DNA of 64,000 nt, taken from Sphingosinicella sp963974575 (lineage in GTDB: Bacteria; Pseudomonadota; Alphaproteobacteria; Sphingomonadales; Sphingomonadaceae). Position numbers and translations under genes: made by a program. Every line of letters begins with the position of its first letter. Position 1 is the first letter of the stretch. Location of the stretch: positions 434,001 through 498,000 of the forward strand of contig NZ_CAXBBQ010000001.1 in the NCBI RefSeq assembly GCF_963974575.1, given 5' to 3'. This document shows positions 53,821 through 61,774 of the stretch, one piece after another. The notes under the pieces were generated by a model that ran no database searches, was not told the origin of the DNA, and saw only the letters and a list, made by a program, of their open reading frames with translations.

Positions 53821-55023
53821 ATGGCCGAAGCATTTATCTGCGACGCGCTGCGCACGCCGATCGGTCGCTTCGGCGGCAGCCTGGCCTCCGTTCGCGCTGA
53901 TGATCTGGCGGCGGTTCCGATTGCCGCGCTGATCGCGCGCAACGCCGGTGTGGATTGGGAGGCGGTCGACGACGTGATTCTCGGCTGCGCCAACCAGGCG
54001 GGCGAGGACAACCGCAACGTCGCGCGCATAGCCGCGCTCCTCGCCGGGCTGCCAGCGGAGGTCGGCGGCGTGACGGTCAACCGCTTGTGCGGATCCGGGC
54101 TCGACGCCGTTGGCACCGCGGCGCGGGCGATCCGCGCGGGCGACGCCGATTTCTTGATCGCGGGCGGGGTCGAGAGCATGAGCCGTGCGCCCTTCGTCAT
54201 GCCCAAGGCCGAAAGTGCCTTCTCGCGCACAAATGCGGTGTACGACACCACGATCGGCTGGCGTTTCGTCAATCCGGCGATGAAGACCGCGTTCGGTGTC
54301 GATTCGATGCCCGAGACCGGTGAGAATGTCGCGACGGAATTCGGGATCTCGCGCGCGGATCAGGATGCGTTCGCGGCGCGCAGCCAGATGCGCGCTGCCG
54401 CGGCCCAGGCGTCAGGGCGGCTCGCAATCGAGATCGCTGCAGTAGAGGTGCCGCAGCGCAAGGGCGGACCGCTCGTCGTCGACCGCGACGAGCATCCGCG
54501 GGCAACGACTGTCGAGGCGCTGGCGGCACTACGCCCGATCGTGCGCCCCGGCGGAACCGTCACTGCAGGCAATGCGAGCGGTGTCAACGACGGTTCGGCC
54601 GTGATGATCGTCGCCTCGCAGAAGGCGGCCGCGAAGCATGGCTTGATCCCCCGCGCGCGCATCCTTGGCATGGCGTCGGCCGGGGTCGAGCCGCGGATCA
54701 TGGGCATTGGGCCGATTGCCGCCACGCGCCGGCTGCTCGATCGCGCCGGTCTCACGACCGAGAAGATCGATCTGATCGAGCTCAACGAGGCCTTCGCCAG
54801 CCAGGCTCTCGCGGTCCTGCGCGGGCTGGGTGTCGCTGACGACGACCCGCGCGTGAACCCCAACGGAGGCGCGATCGCGCTCGGCCATCCCCTTGGTATG
54901 TCCGGCGCGCGTCTGGCACTGACGCTGACCGAAGAACTGGCGCGTAGCGGCCGGCGCTACGGCATTGCAACGATGTGCGTCGGCGTCGGACAGGGTGTGA
55001 CGATGCTGCTTGAGCGCGTGTGA
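53821..55023 (+). CDS. pcaF: 3-oxoadipyl-CoA thiolase
   Basis: 400 residues from ATG 53821. Nucleophile in NRLCGSGLDAVG, NEAFASQ, GGAIALGHPLG and TMCVGVGQG are complete. Long identical blocks with the thiolase at 13384-14586, equal length. It yields succinyl-CoA and acetyl-CoA at the end of the box route. Two bases behind the hydrolase stop. Confidence 0.92.
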   Translation: MAEAFICDALRTPIGRFGGSLASVRADDLAAVPIAALIARNAGVDWEAVDDVILGCANQAGEDNRNVARIAALLAGLPAEVGGVTVNRLCGSGLDAVGTAARAIRAGDADFLIAGGVESMSRAPFVMPKAESAFSRTNAVYDTTIGWRFVNPAMKTAFGVDSMPETGENVATEFGISRADQDAFAARSQMRAAAAQASGRLAIEIAAVEVPQRKGGPLVVDRDEHPRATTVEALAALRPIVRPGGTVTAGNASGVNDGSAVMIVASQKAAAKHGLIPRARILGMASAGVEPRIMGIGPIAATRRLLDRAGLTTEKIDLIELNEAFASQALAVLRGLGVADDDPRVNPNGGAIALGHPLGMSGARLALTLTEELARSGRRYGIATMCVGVGQGVTMLLERV

Positions 55024-55102
55024 TGCGGCGCCGATTGCCGTCTACGCGTCTCGAGCATCGCGGTTTTCACCACAGATCGATGGTCATCGGAGGTGAGGCG
55101 CA

Positions 55103-56338
55103 ATGAGTGGACTTGGATTCGACGTCGTCATCGTCGGCGGCGGGCATGGCGGAGCCGCTGCGGCGTCCTCGCTTCGGCTTCGGAAATTCGACGGCACCAT
55201 TGCGATCGCGGGGGACGAGCGCGAGCTTCCCTATGATCGGCCCCCACTTTCGAAGGAGTATCTGCTGGGCGAGAAATCATGGGATCGCCTTCCCTTCAAG
55301 ACCGCCGAGAAATGGCAGGAGGCGGACGTCACGCTGCTCCAGGGGCACCGGGTGGTCTCGGTCGATGCCGATGCGCATGTCCTGACGACCGCCGACGGCC
55401 GCACCATATCCTATGGGACGTTGATCTGGTCCGCCGGCGGGACGCCCAGGCGGCTGACTTGCGCCGGCCGTACGGCTGCCGGCATTCATACCGTCCGGTC
55501 CAGGGCGGACGTCGATCGCATGCTGGGCGAGATCGCATCCGCGGACAGGATCGTCGTGATCGGCGCCGGTTATATCGGGCTGGAGGCGGCGGCGGTTTTG
55601 TCCAAGCTCGGCAAGCGGGTCACCGTCATCGAGGCTCAGGACCGGGTGCTGGCCCGCGTTGCCGGCGAGCCGCTTTCTCGTTTCTTCGAGGCCGAGCATC
55701 GCGCGCATGGCGTCGAACTGCTGCTCGCAACGAGCGTCGATTGCATCGAGGAGGCGCAGGGCAGGGTCGTGGGGGTTCGGCTGACCGACGGCCGCGTCGT
55801 TGCGGCCGACATGGTCATCGTCGGCATCGGCATCTCGCCCGAGATCGCGCCGCTGGCTGCGGCGGGCGCCGAAGTCGGCAACGGTGTCCGGGTCGATGCG
55901 CAATGCCGCACGTCCCTCAAGGACATTTACGCGATCGGCGACTGCGCCGAGCATCGCAACCGGTTCGCGGGCGGCGCATGGATCAGGCTGGAATCGGTTC
56001 AGAATGCGAACGACCAGGCGATGACGGTCGCCAAGGCGATCTCGGGCGCGGACGAGCCCTATGAAGCGGTGCCTTGGTTCTGGTCCAATCAGTTTGACCT
56101 CCGCCTGCAGACCGTGGGATTGTCTTTAGGGTTCGAGGAGGCGGTCGTCCGCGGCGAGCCGACGAGCCGCAGCTTCTCGGTGGTCTATCTGAAGGGCGGC
56201 AAGGTCGTCGCGCTGGACTGCGTCAACGCAATCCGCGACTATAGCCAGGGGCGCAGGCTGGTCGAGCTTGGCGTGGCGGCTGAGCGTGATCGGCTGGCCG
56301 ACACGGCGATTCCGTTGAAGAATCTACTGCCGGCATAG
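55103..56338 (+). CDS. NAD(P)H ferredoxin/rubredoxin reductase
   Basis: 411 residues. Two Rossmann sites: VVIVGGGHGGAAAA and VVIGAGYIGLEAA, plus YAIGDCAEH before the C-terminal domain. This is the ThcD/BphA4-type flavoprotein that feeds ferredoxin for oxygenases. In the box cluster it could supply BoxB, since no BoxA is seen. Last intact gene of the run. Confidence 0.87.
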   Translation: MSGLGFDVVIVGGGHGGAAAASSLRLRKFDGTIAIAGDERELPYDRPPLSKEYLLGEKSWDRLPFKTAEKWQEADVTLLQGHRVVSVDADAHVLTTADGRTISYGTLIWSAGGTPRRLTCAGRTAAGIHTVRSRADVDRMLGEIASADRIVVIGAGYIGLEAAAVLSKLGKRVTVIEAQDRVLARVAGEPLSRFFEAEHRAHGVELLLATSVDCIEEAQGRVVGVRLTDGRVVAADMVIVGIGISPEIAPLAAAGAEVGNGVRVDAQCRTSLKDIYAIGDCAEHRNRFAGGAWIRLESVQNANDQAMTVAKAISGADEPYEAVPWFWSNQFDLRLQTVGLSLGFEEAVVRGEPTSRSFSVVYLKGGKVVALDCVNAIRDYSQGRRLVELGVAAERDRLADTAIPLKNLLPA

Positions 56339-56357
56339 ACCCGTATCGGCGCATTTC

Positions 56358-56515
56358 GTGGACGGCTCATCGGACAGCATTTTATCCGCGCTGGATCTCA
56401 ACCATCTGAGAATTCTGGATACGATGCTGCGCGGACTGAGCGTTCGGCAGACCGCCGAGCATTTCTGCGTGACTCCCTCGGCAATCAGCCACGCTCTGGC
56501 CAAGCTCGATGCGAC
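56358..56515 (+). pseudogene. LysR regulator fragment
   Basis: GTG 56358. DLNHLRILDTMLRGLSVRQTAEHFCVTPSAISHALAKL is a LysR N-terminal HTH. After that the frame turns into the reverse complement of an aldehyde-dehydrogenase remnant and ends at 56546. About 250 residues are missing. Confidence 0.7.
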
Positions 56516-56965
56516 CTCGCCGACAAAATCACCGACCGTGCCGTGATCACGACTGAACAGCGAGCACACGAGCGAGCCTTCGCCGGCGCGCACGAGCGAG
56601 GCGGCTTCCTGGATATCGCGATAGGGCATCAGGGTCGAAACCAGGCCAAATGCCTCGGCGCTATGGACTATAGTTGCGTTGCCGGGGTTTTCACAACGCA
56701 GAAGCGTGGGGGCCAGGAAAGCGCCCTTGTCAGCGTCGGCCTCGATCAGGTTTCCGGCTTCGCCGCCAGTGATCAGTGTTGCTTCCTAGAGCAACTAGTC
56801 CAACTTGGTCCGGACGTCATCGCGCTGAGCAAGCCCGGCAAGCGCCCCCGTCCGGACGCCTTCGGCACGGGGATTGCCCACGGTGGTTTTCTGCAGACGC
56901 GTAACGATTGCCGTCTGCACCTTGTACATCATGTCGGTGGGCACGAATGAGCGGCGGATGCCGCA
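56510..56965 (-). pseudogene. PaaZ/BoxD-like aldehyde dehydrogenase remnant
   Basis: About 150 codons of the middle of an aldehyde dehydrogenase. It begins at the catalytic-Cys region (CGIRRSFVP) and continues through NPRAEGVRTGAL, LAPTLLRC, SAEAFGLVSTLMPY and GEGSLVCSLFS. Two in-frame TAG codons stand three codons apart (near 56793-56804), where PaaZ reads through. Both ends are cut by junctions. Confidence 0.72.
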
Positions 56966-57640
56966 GACCGCAGCCGGGATTGAGCGGCGGCTGGCACTTC
57001 TCGATATGGTGGTTCGGGACTTCCCAGGCGTCGCTTGGCGCATCTGCGTTGCGCAGGACGGTTCGCACCCTCGCTTTGCAACCCGCAATTCCTCCCCGAA
57101 GTGGCGCACCGATGCCGCCGGCGTCAGCCGGGACAGCTTCGATAGTCACGAGGATTATCTGATGCACCGCCACGCGCTGGACGTGATGCTGGACTGGCCG
57201 TTGCTCGACCGTAGCCGACTTGCCAATCTGATAGGTCTTTCGACCTACTTAGTGGATGAGGATCAGGAGAAGCTTTGGGCAAGCGTTCGGCAATGGATCG
57301 ACAGCAAGCCGGATGATGCCGAAAGAGCCGTTCTTCACGAACATAGGCGCATATCGGTCTTCTCCCGCTATGCTTGGAAGAAGGCCAAGGCCGAGTCCGA
57401 CAACTGGGCCGGTACGCGCCACGATATTTATGACGCCCTTGCTCCGCGCGATCCAGTGGCGCGGCATCGCTGGCTCTTCGCAGAGCATTTTGTGACCGAG
57501 GCAGGAGACGAGATCCTCGAAGAAGACCTTGACTGCTCGAAAGCATCGCCGAGATGTGGGATAGCCAGGCCAAGTGGCATGACGAGGACGACACTGTCAG
57601 CGACCGGCTTGGGCGAAGGTGATGGTCGCCGCAGAAGACC
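56960..57640 (+). pseudogene. Fragment of a large protein of unknown function
   Basis: About 190 codons of plausible coding sequence (GIERRLALLDMVVRDFPGVAWRICV... PVARHRWLFAEHFVTEA). It recalls the C-terminal region of very large uncharacterised proteins seen in accessory DNA; I cannot name a family. The start is missing and a frameshift lies near 57540, after which a second frame (SIAEMWDSQAKWHDEDD) continues briefly. Confidence 0.5.
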
Positions 57641-57642
57641 AT

Positions 57643-58107
57643 TCAATCATGCTTCAATGCTAGGCGTCCCCTTGGCGACTTAGCTGCAGGTTTCCCTCCG
57701 CGCTTCGCCGGCGCGCTCTTCTTCCCGAGCCCGATCTTGAGCGCGAGTTCCTTCCGCTGGGCGGTGTAGTTCGGAGCGGTCACCGGGTAGTTGTCCGGCA
57801 GACTCCACTTGGCACGGTATTCGGCAGGAGTCATTCCATGGTCGGTCAGGAGATGCCGTTTAAGCATCTTGAACTTCTTTCCGTCCTCCAGGCACACGAT
57901 GTGATCAGGCTTGACCGAAGCACGCACTGACACCGCGGGTTTCAATTCCTCGGCGGTAGGAGCAGCTTCAGCACCAAGGCCCTTCAGCGCGCCATGCACA
58001 CGCTCGATCAGCATCGAAACATCGCCGACCGCGACATTGTTGTTCGATACGTGTGCTGCCACGATATCGGCCGTCAACGTAATCAAGGTTTCGTCGCGCT
58101 CGTCCAT
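57643..58107 (-). CDS. MucR/Ros-family transcriptional regulator
   Basis: 154 residues from ATG 58107, chosen because GGGAGG lies four bases upstream; ATG 58119 overlaps that site. The MucR core HIVCLEDGKKFKMLKRHLLTDHGMTPAEYRAKW is complete, with the second zinc Cys replaced by Asp, as in several MucR proteins. The tail is Lys/Ala-rich. MucR proteins bind AT-rich DNA and silence or control surface and acquired genes. Confidence 0.9.
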   Translation of the reverse strand: MDERDETLITLTADIVAAHVSNNNVAVGDVSMLIERVHGALKGLGAEAAPTAEELKPAVSVRASVKPDHIVCLEDGKKFKMLKRHLLTDHGMTPAEYRAKWSLPDNYPVTAPNYTAQRKELALKIGLGKKSAPAKRGGKPAAKSPRGRLALKHD

Positions 58108-58388
58108 TAGGCCTCCCATCGCTGTTAGCCCGGGGCTAAGGCGGACGGCCTATAGCGTCAACTGGCGCTTCACCTTCACCGACTGAAGGATGCAGACCAA
58201 CCGCAGACTCATGGCAATTGCAGACTTTTATAATCGCTACGGAAATCGGTGCCGCAAATGCTCAGATATGCGGGCCGCTTTCAGCTTCGCGTTCGGGCGG
58301 TCGTTTCGTCCAACAGCGCTGGCAGTGAAAAAGCTGATTGAGTTAGGCATTCATGCGCGAGGAGTTCCACTACGCCGAGCGAAAAGTA

Positions 58389-58409
58389 TTTTCCGTACAT
58401 TTTCCGTAC
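58389..58409. repeat. Two direct copies of TTTTCCGTAC
   Basis: Perfect 10-bp copies start at 58389 and 58400, an 11-bp phase like the integrase repeats at 47656 and 47667, but with a different sequence. Possibly arm sites of another integrase. Confidence 0.5.
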
Positions 58410-58442
58410 GTAATTGGTCGGGGGTAGCTAAGTGTTTGAAAA

Positions 58443-58487
58443 ATGGCGCACCCAAGAGGATTCGAACCTCTGGCCTCTGCCTTCGGA
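58443..58487 (-). tRNA. 3' fragment of tRNA-Arg (CCG)
   Basis: On the minus strand the 45 bases run from the anticodon loop (CTCCGAA with CCG) through GGCAG, the variable loop, the T-arm AGAGG-TTCGAAT-CCTCT and the acceptor strand to CCA. The 5' half is absent: the bases before the loop do not pair with GGCAG. This is a typical att scar, not a functional gene. Confidence 0.85.
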
Positions 58488-58580
58488 GACCAAAACGATT
58501 ACAGAGGAGGTTAGAAATGAGGTCTGAACACAACAGGGCAAAAAAGTAGTGGTTTGGGAATCGAACTGGAAAGGCCAAAT

Positions 58581-58602
58581 TTGACGGTACATTTGACGGT
58601 AT
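58581..58602 (+). repeat. Second cluster of TGACGGTACATT repeats
   Basis: One perfect copy (58581-58592) and a partial copy (58593-58602), identical to the integrase-proximal repeats at 47602-47698 and in the same orientation. It marks a likely end of an element served by that integrase class. Confidence 0.65.
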
Positions 58603-58717
58603 CAGAAACTGACACCCTACTCTCATCATTTTGAAAACATTTACAAAGTCACGTTTATTGGACTCCGGCCGTGCCACTTTTCGGAAAGCCGCCTGCAACA
58701 GCAAGGCGCCCGCCGTC

Positions 58718-59890
58718 CTAAACGGGCAACCCCACATAGTTTTCCGCTATACTAACCTGCGCGGCGCGGCTCGATGAGATGTAATCGAGTTCAGCGGTCT
58801 GCATGGCGCGTTCGAAGGGGCCGTCATCCTGAAACCTGTGCATCAAACGTGTTAGCGACCAACTGAAGCGCTCGCATTTCCAGACACGGCGCAGCGCCTT
58901 TGCCGAATAATCGGAGATGGCGTCGCGGTCGGCCTTTCGGAAGAAGCGGGTGAGTGCGTCCGCCGCGTAGTGGACGTCGCTCGCTGCTAGGTTGAGGCCC
59001 TTCGCGCCGGTGGGAGGAACGATATGCGCGGCATCGCCGCAGAGCAGCAGGCTCCCGTAGCGCATCGGTTCGAACACGAAAGAGCGCAGCGGTGCGATCG
59101 ATTTCTCGATCGCCGCGCCGCGCGTCACTTGCGCGCGCGCCGCGGGCCCAAGACGGAGCGAAAGCTCATCCCACAGCCGTTCGTCGGGCCAGTCCTCCAG
59201 CTTTTCGGTGATCGGCACATCGATGTAATAGCGGCTGCGCGTCGCGCTGCGCATCGAAGCCAGGGCGAAGCCGCGTTCGTGCGCGGCGTAGATCAGCTCT
59301 TCGTTGCACGGCGGCACGTCAGCGAGAATGCCGAGCCATCCGAACGGATAGCTGCGCGCGAAAACCTGCCCAGCGGCTGGCGGTATCGCCTGGCGGCTCG
59401 GCCCGTGGAACCCGTCGCAGCCCACGATGAAGCGTGTGTCCACGCGGTGCTCACGCCCGTTCTTCCGGTAGGTAACGTAAGGGGCCCCGCCCTCGATATC
59501 GCGCAATGCGACCTCGGCACAATTGTAGCGAATCTCAAGGCCGCGCGCCGTACTTGCATCCATGAGATCGCGGGTCAGTTCGGTCTGGCCGTAGACGACT
59601 ACATGTCCGCCAACGAGGGCTTCGAGGTCGATGCGGATCAGCCGCTCGCCGTCCGCCAGATTGAAGCCGTCATGCTTCAGGCCTTCGGCCTTGAGCCGGG
59701 CGTCGAGACCCAGCCGCTCCATCAGATCGACCGTGTTCCGTTCGAGCACGCCGGCGCGTATGCGAGAAAGCACGTGGGCCGGATCGCGGCGTTCGAGCAC
59801 GATGCAGCCTATGCCTGCGCTGCGCAGGCTGTGGCCGAGCAGCAATCCGGCCGGACCCGCGCCGATGATGCAGACCTCTGTTCGCGTCAT
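58718..59890 (-). CDS. pobA: 4-Hydroxybenzoate 3-monooxygenase
   Basis: 390 residues, normal PobA length. FAD motif GAGPAG (10-15), substrate-side SRIRAGVLE (Arg43/45), VGCDGFHGPSR and CGDAAHIVPPTGAKGLN are all in place. It makes protocatechuate from 4-hydroxybenzoate. Last gene of a three-gene run with a LigI-like hydrolase and an aldolase. Confidence 0.93.
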   Translation of the reverse strand: MTRTEVCIIGAGPAGLLLGHSLRSAGIGCIVLERRDPAHVLSRIRAGVLERNTVDLMERLGLDARLKAEGLKHDGFNLADGERLIRIDLEALVGGHVVVYGQTELTRDLMDASTARGLEIRYNCAEVALRDIEGGAPYVTYRKNGREHRVDTRFIVGCDGFHGPSRQAIPPAAGQVFARSYPFGWLGILADVPPCNEELIYAAHERGFALASMRSATRSRYYIDVPITEKLEDWPDERLWDELSLRLGPAARAQVTRGAAIEKSIAPLRSFVFEPMRYGSLLLCGDAAHIVPPTGAKGLNLAASDVHYAADALTRFFRKADRDAISDYSAKALRRVWKCERFSWSLTRLMHRFQDDGPFERAMQTAELDYISSSRAAQVSIAENYVGLPV

Positions 59891-59902
59891 CGTGCATGTC
59901 CC

Positions 59903-60793
59903 TCAATCGGCGCCGAAGCCGAACAGTGCCTTCGGATTTTCCACCAGGATGAGCTTTCTGTCGGCGGCGTCGGGTGCCCACAGTGCGAGCTGGTTGAGTA
60001 GCGCGCCGGTATCGCGGCCGCCGTCCGGAATATGCGGCCAATCCGATCCCCAGATCGTTCTTTCCGGGGCCGAGCGAACGATCGCCTTTGCGATGTCGTC
60101 CACGGCGTCCATGCCGCGCTTCTTCGCGAGCCGGTAAGGCGCGCTCGCCTTGAGCCAGCACCGTCCGCCTTTGAGAAGCGCGAGCAGGCGTTCGAAATCA
60201 GCCTCGGTGAGGCCGTCTTCCTCCAGCATGTAGCCCATATGATCGATGACGAAATCGATCTCGAGCGTCGCCAGGAAATCTATGAGATCGCGAACGATGT
60301 AGCCGGGCGCGTAGAACTGCAGATGCCAGCCGAGCGGCGCCACCTTTGCTGCCGAATCGAGGATGAAGCGCTGAATCTCTGCAAGCGGAAGCGCGCGCCG
60401 CTTGAAGAGATCCAACCGGATTCCACGCACGCCGACGGCGTGCCATTCGCGAAGCGTATCCATGGCGATGTCGGGCTCGATCATGACGACGCCGCGCGCG
60501 GCGCCCCCCGAAACCTTGAGAGCGTCGATCAGGCAGCGATTGTCGGTATCATAAAAGCTCGGCTGCACGATCACGAAAGAATGCAGGCCGAGCACGTCCA
60601 TCACCGTCCGGTAGTGGGCGAGCTTCGCATCGGGCAGCGTGTACTGTGGATAGCGGACGCTGGGATAGGTTTCGAGCGGGCCGAACACGTGCATGTGCGT
60701 GTCGCAGGCGCCCGCCGGCATCGCGAAGCCGGGGTGTTCCAGCGAGTCCGCATCGCGCATCGGCTGCGAGACAAGAGGTTCGATGGGAATCAT
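59903..60793 (-). CDS. Amidohydrolase, 2-pyrone-4,6-dicarboxylate hydrolase-like
   Basis: 296 residues. CDTHMHVFGP near the N-terminus (HxH metal ligands), DHMGYM and GSDWPH are the marks of the amidohydrolase-2 family close to LigI. LigI opens 2-pyrone-4,6-dicarboxylate in the protocatechuate 4,5-cleavage route, which fits the pobA neighbour. Other lactones of this class remain possible. Confidence 0.78.
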   Translation of the reverse strand: MIPIEPLVSQPMRDADSLEHPGFAMPAGACDTHMHVFGPLETYPSVRYPQYTLPDAKLAHYRTVMDVLGLHSFVIVQPSFYDTDNRCLIDALKVSGGAARGVVMIEPDIAMDTLREWHAVGVRGIRLDLFKRRALPLAEIQRFILDSAAKVAPLGWHLQFYAPGYIVRDLIDFLATLEIDFVIDHMGYMLEEDGLTEADFERLLALLKGGRCWLKASAPYRLAKKRGMDAVDDIAKAIVRSAPERTIWGSDWPHIPDGGRDTGALLNQLALWAPDAADRKLILVENPKALFGFGAD

Positions 60794-60806
60794 GTTGCGC
60801 GTCTCT

Positions 60807-61637
60807 CTATTCGCAGTTGAAGTCTTGCTCCGCCAACCGCTCCCGCCAGGCGTTGCGGCGTGCGGCGATCCCGTCCGCGACGATGTCGGTGTCGATCCCG
60901 GTGAAGACGAAGGGCGAGAAGCCTGATTTCAGGAAGGCGATGAAGTCCTCCTGGACGGCGATGCCGCCGATGATGGCGGCCTTGCCGTGCCGCCGCGCGG
61001 CATCGGCCACGGCCTTGCAGGCGTCCACGAACTCGGGGCGGCGGACGTCGCCGGGAAAGCCCATTTCCGCGGTCAGGTCGTTGGCGCCGATCGCGAGGAT
61101 GTCGATGCCGTCCGTGGCGGCGATGCCGTCGGCGTTGCGAACGCCGAGCCGGGACTCGATGAGCGCCTGACAGACCGTCTGCCCGTTGGCCGCCGCAGTG
61201 AGTTCGGCGGCGGGCAGTCGGCTGAAGCCACTTTGCGGCAGCCGGGCAATCATCGACCGCTCGCCTGCGGGGGGAAAGCGGCAGCAGGCCGCAAGGCGCT
61301 GTGCCTGTGCCTCTGTTTCCACGCGGGGGAGGATGATGCCAGTGGCGCCGCTGTCGAGGAGCCGCCCGATCACGCCGAAGTCGTTTTCGGGTACGCGCAC
61401 CCAGGCGCCGAGCCCGAGGTCGTGCGCGCAGCTCAGGATCTGACCCGCCACGTCTATCGACATGCCACAGTGTTCGAGATCGATCCACAGCAGGTCGTAG
61501 CCGGCCATGGATGCCATGCGCGCGATATCCGGGGACCGCGCGAAGCGAATGCCGAGCGCGTAAACGGGGACGCCGCCGGCAAGCCGCGCCATAAGATCCA
61601 AACCGATCGCCGATGGCCTGCGGGTGTCGTAGCGCAT
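60807..61637 (-). CDS. HpcH/HpaI-family aldolase
   Basis: 276 residues. IDLEHCGM, GATGIILPRVET (metal Glu) and IGANDLTAEMG (metal Asp) are typical of class II pyruvate aldolases. It could split the hydroxy-oxo acid from the ring-cleavage route into pyruvate and a second acid. First gene of the minus-strand run; divergent from LysR. Confidence 0.82.
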   Translation of the reverse strand: MRYDTRRPSAIGLDLMARLAGGVPVYALGIRFARSPDIARMASMAGYDLLWIDLEHCGMSIDVAGQILSCAHDLGLGAWVRVPENDFGVIGRLLDSGATGIILPRVETEAQAQRLAACCRFPPAGERSMIARLPQSGFSRLPAAELTAAANGQTVCQALIESRLGVRNADGIAATDGIDILAIGANDLTAEMGFPGDVRRPEFVDACKAVADAARRHGKAAIIGGIAVQEDFIAFLKSGFSPFVFTGIDTDIVADGIAARRNAWRERLAEQDFNCE

Positions 61638-61737
61638 GTCCCTCGTCCGAAGCTGCCCGCCGATGGAGCGGCGCTGCCAATCAGCGCGAACTCACGGCAT
61701 TGCGTTGATTTGCCGGGGCCCATCGATTTATGCTAAT

Positions 61738-61758
61738 TCAATCAAGCTCAACGATTGA
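61738..61758. promoter_or_regulatory. LysR-type operator in the aldolase/lysR divergent promoter
   Basis: TCAATC-N9-GATTGA, overlapping a longer symmetric CAATCAA-N9-TTGATTG. It is 17 bp before the lysR ATG and 101 bp before the aldolase. The same element recurs at 62696-62716. Confidence 0.6.
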
Positions 61759-61774
61759 TTGCTCTGACATATCA

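Larger units (their letters stand above)
58120..58717. other. Gene-free region with integration scars
   Basis: No supported gene. It holds direct repeats (58389-58409), a tRNA-Arg 3' fragment (58443-58487) and integrase-type repeats (58581-58602), all listed separately. GC is lower than in the flanking genes. The rest shows no recognisable structure. Confidence 0.7.

Noticed and set aside
58190..58549. A 119-codon open frame with KRIRTSGLCLRRPK
   Set aside because: This peptide is the usual mistranslation of a tRNA-Arg 3' end on the opposite strand; the frame is an artefact of the tRNA fragment at 58443-58487.
58659..58677. GACTCCG-containing stretch as right att core of the tRNA-Phe island
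   Set aside because: Only seven bases match the tRNA-Phe T-arm region; too short for a tRNA-type attachment core.
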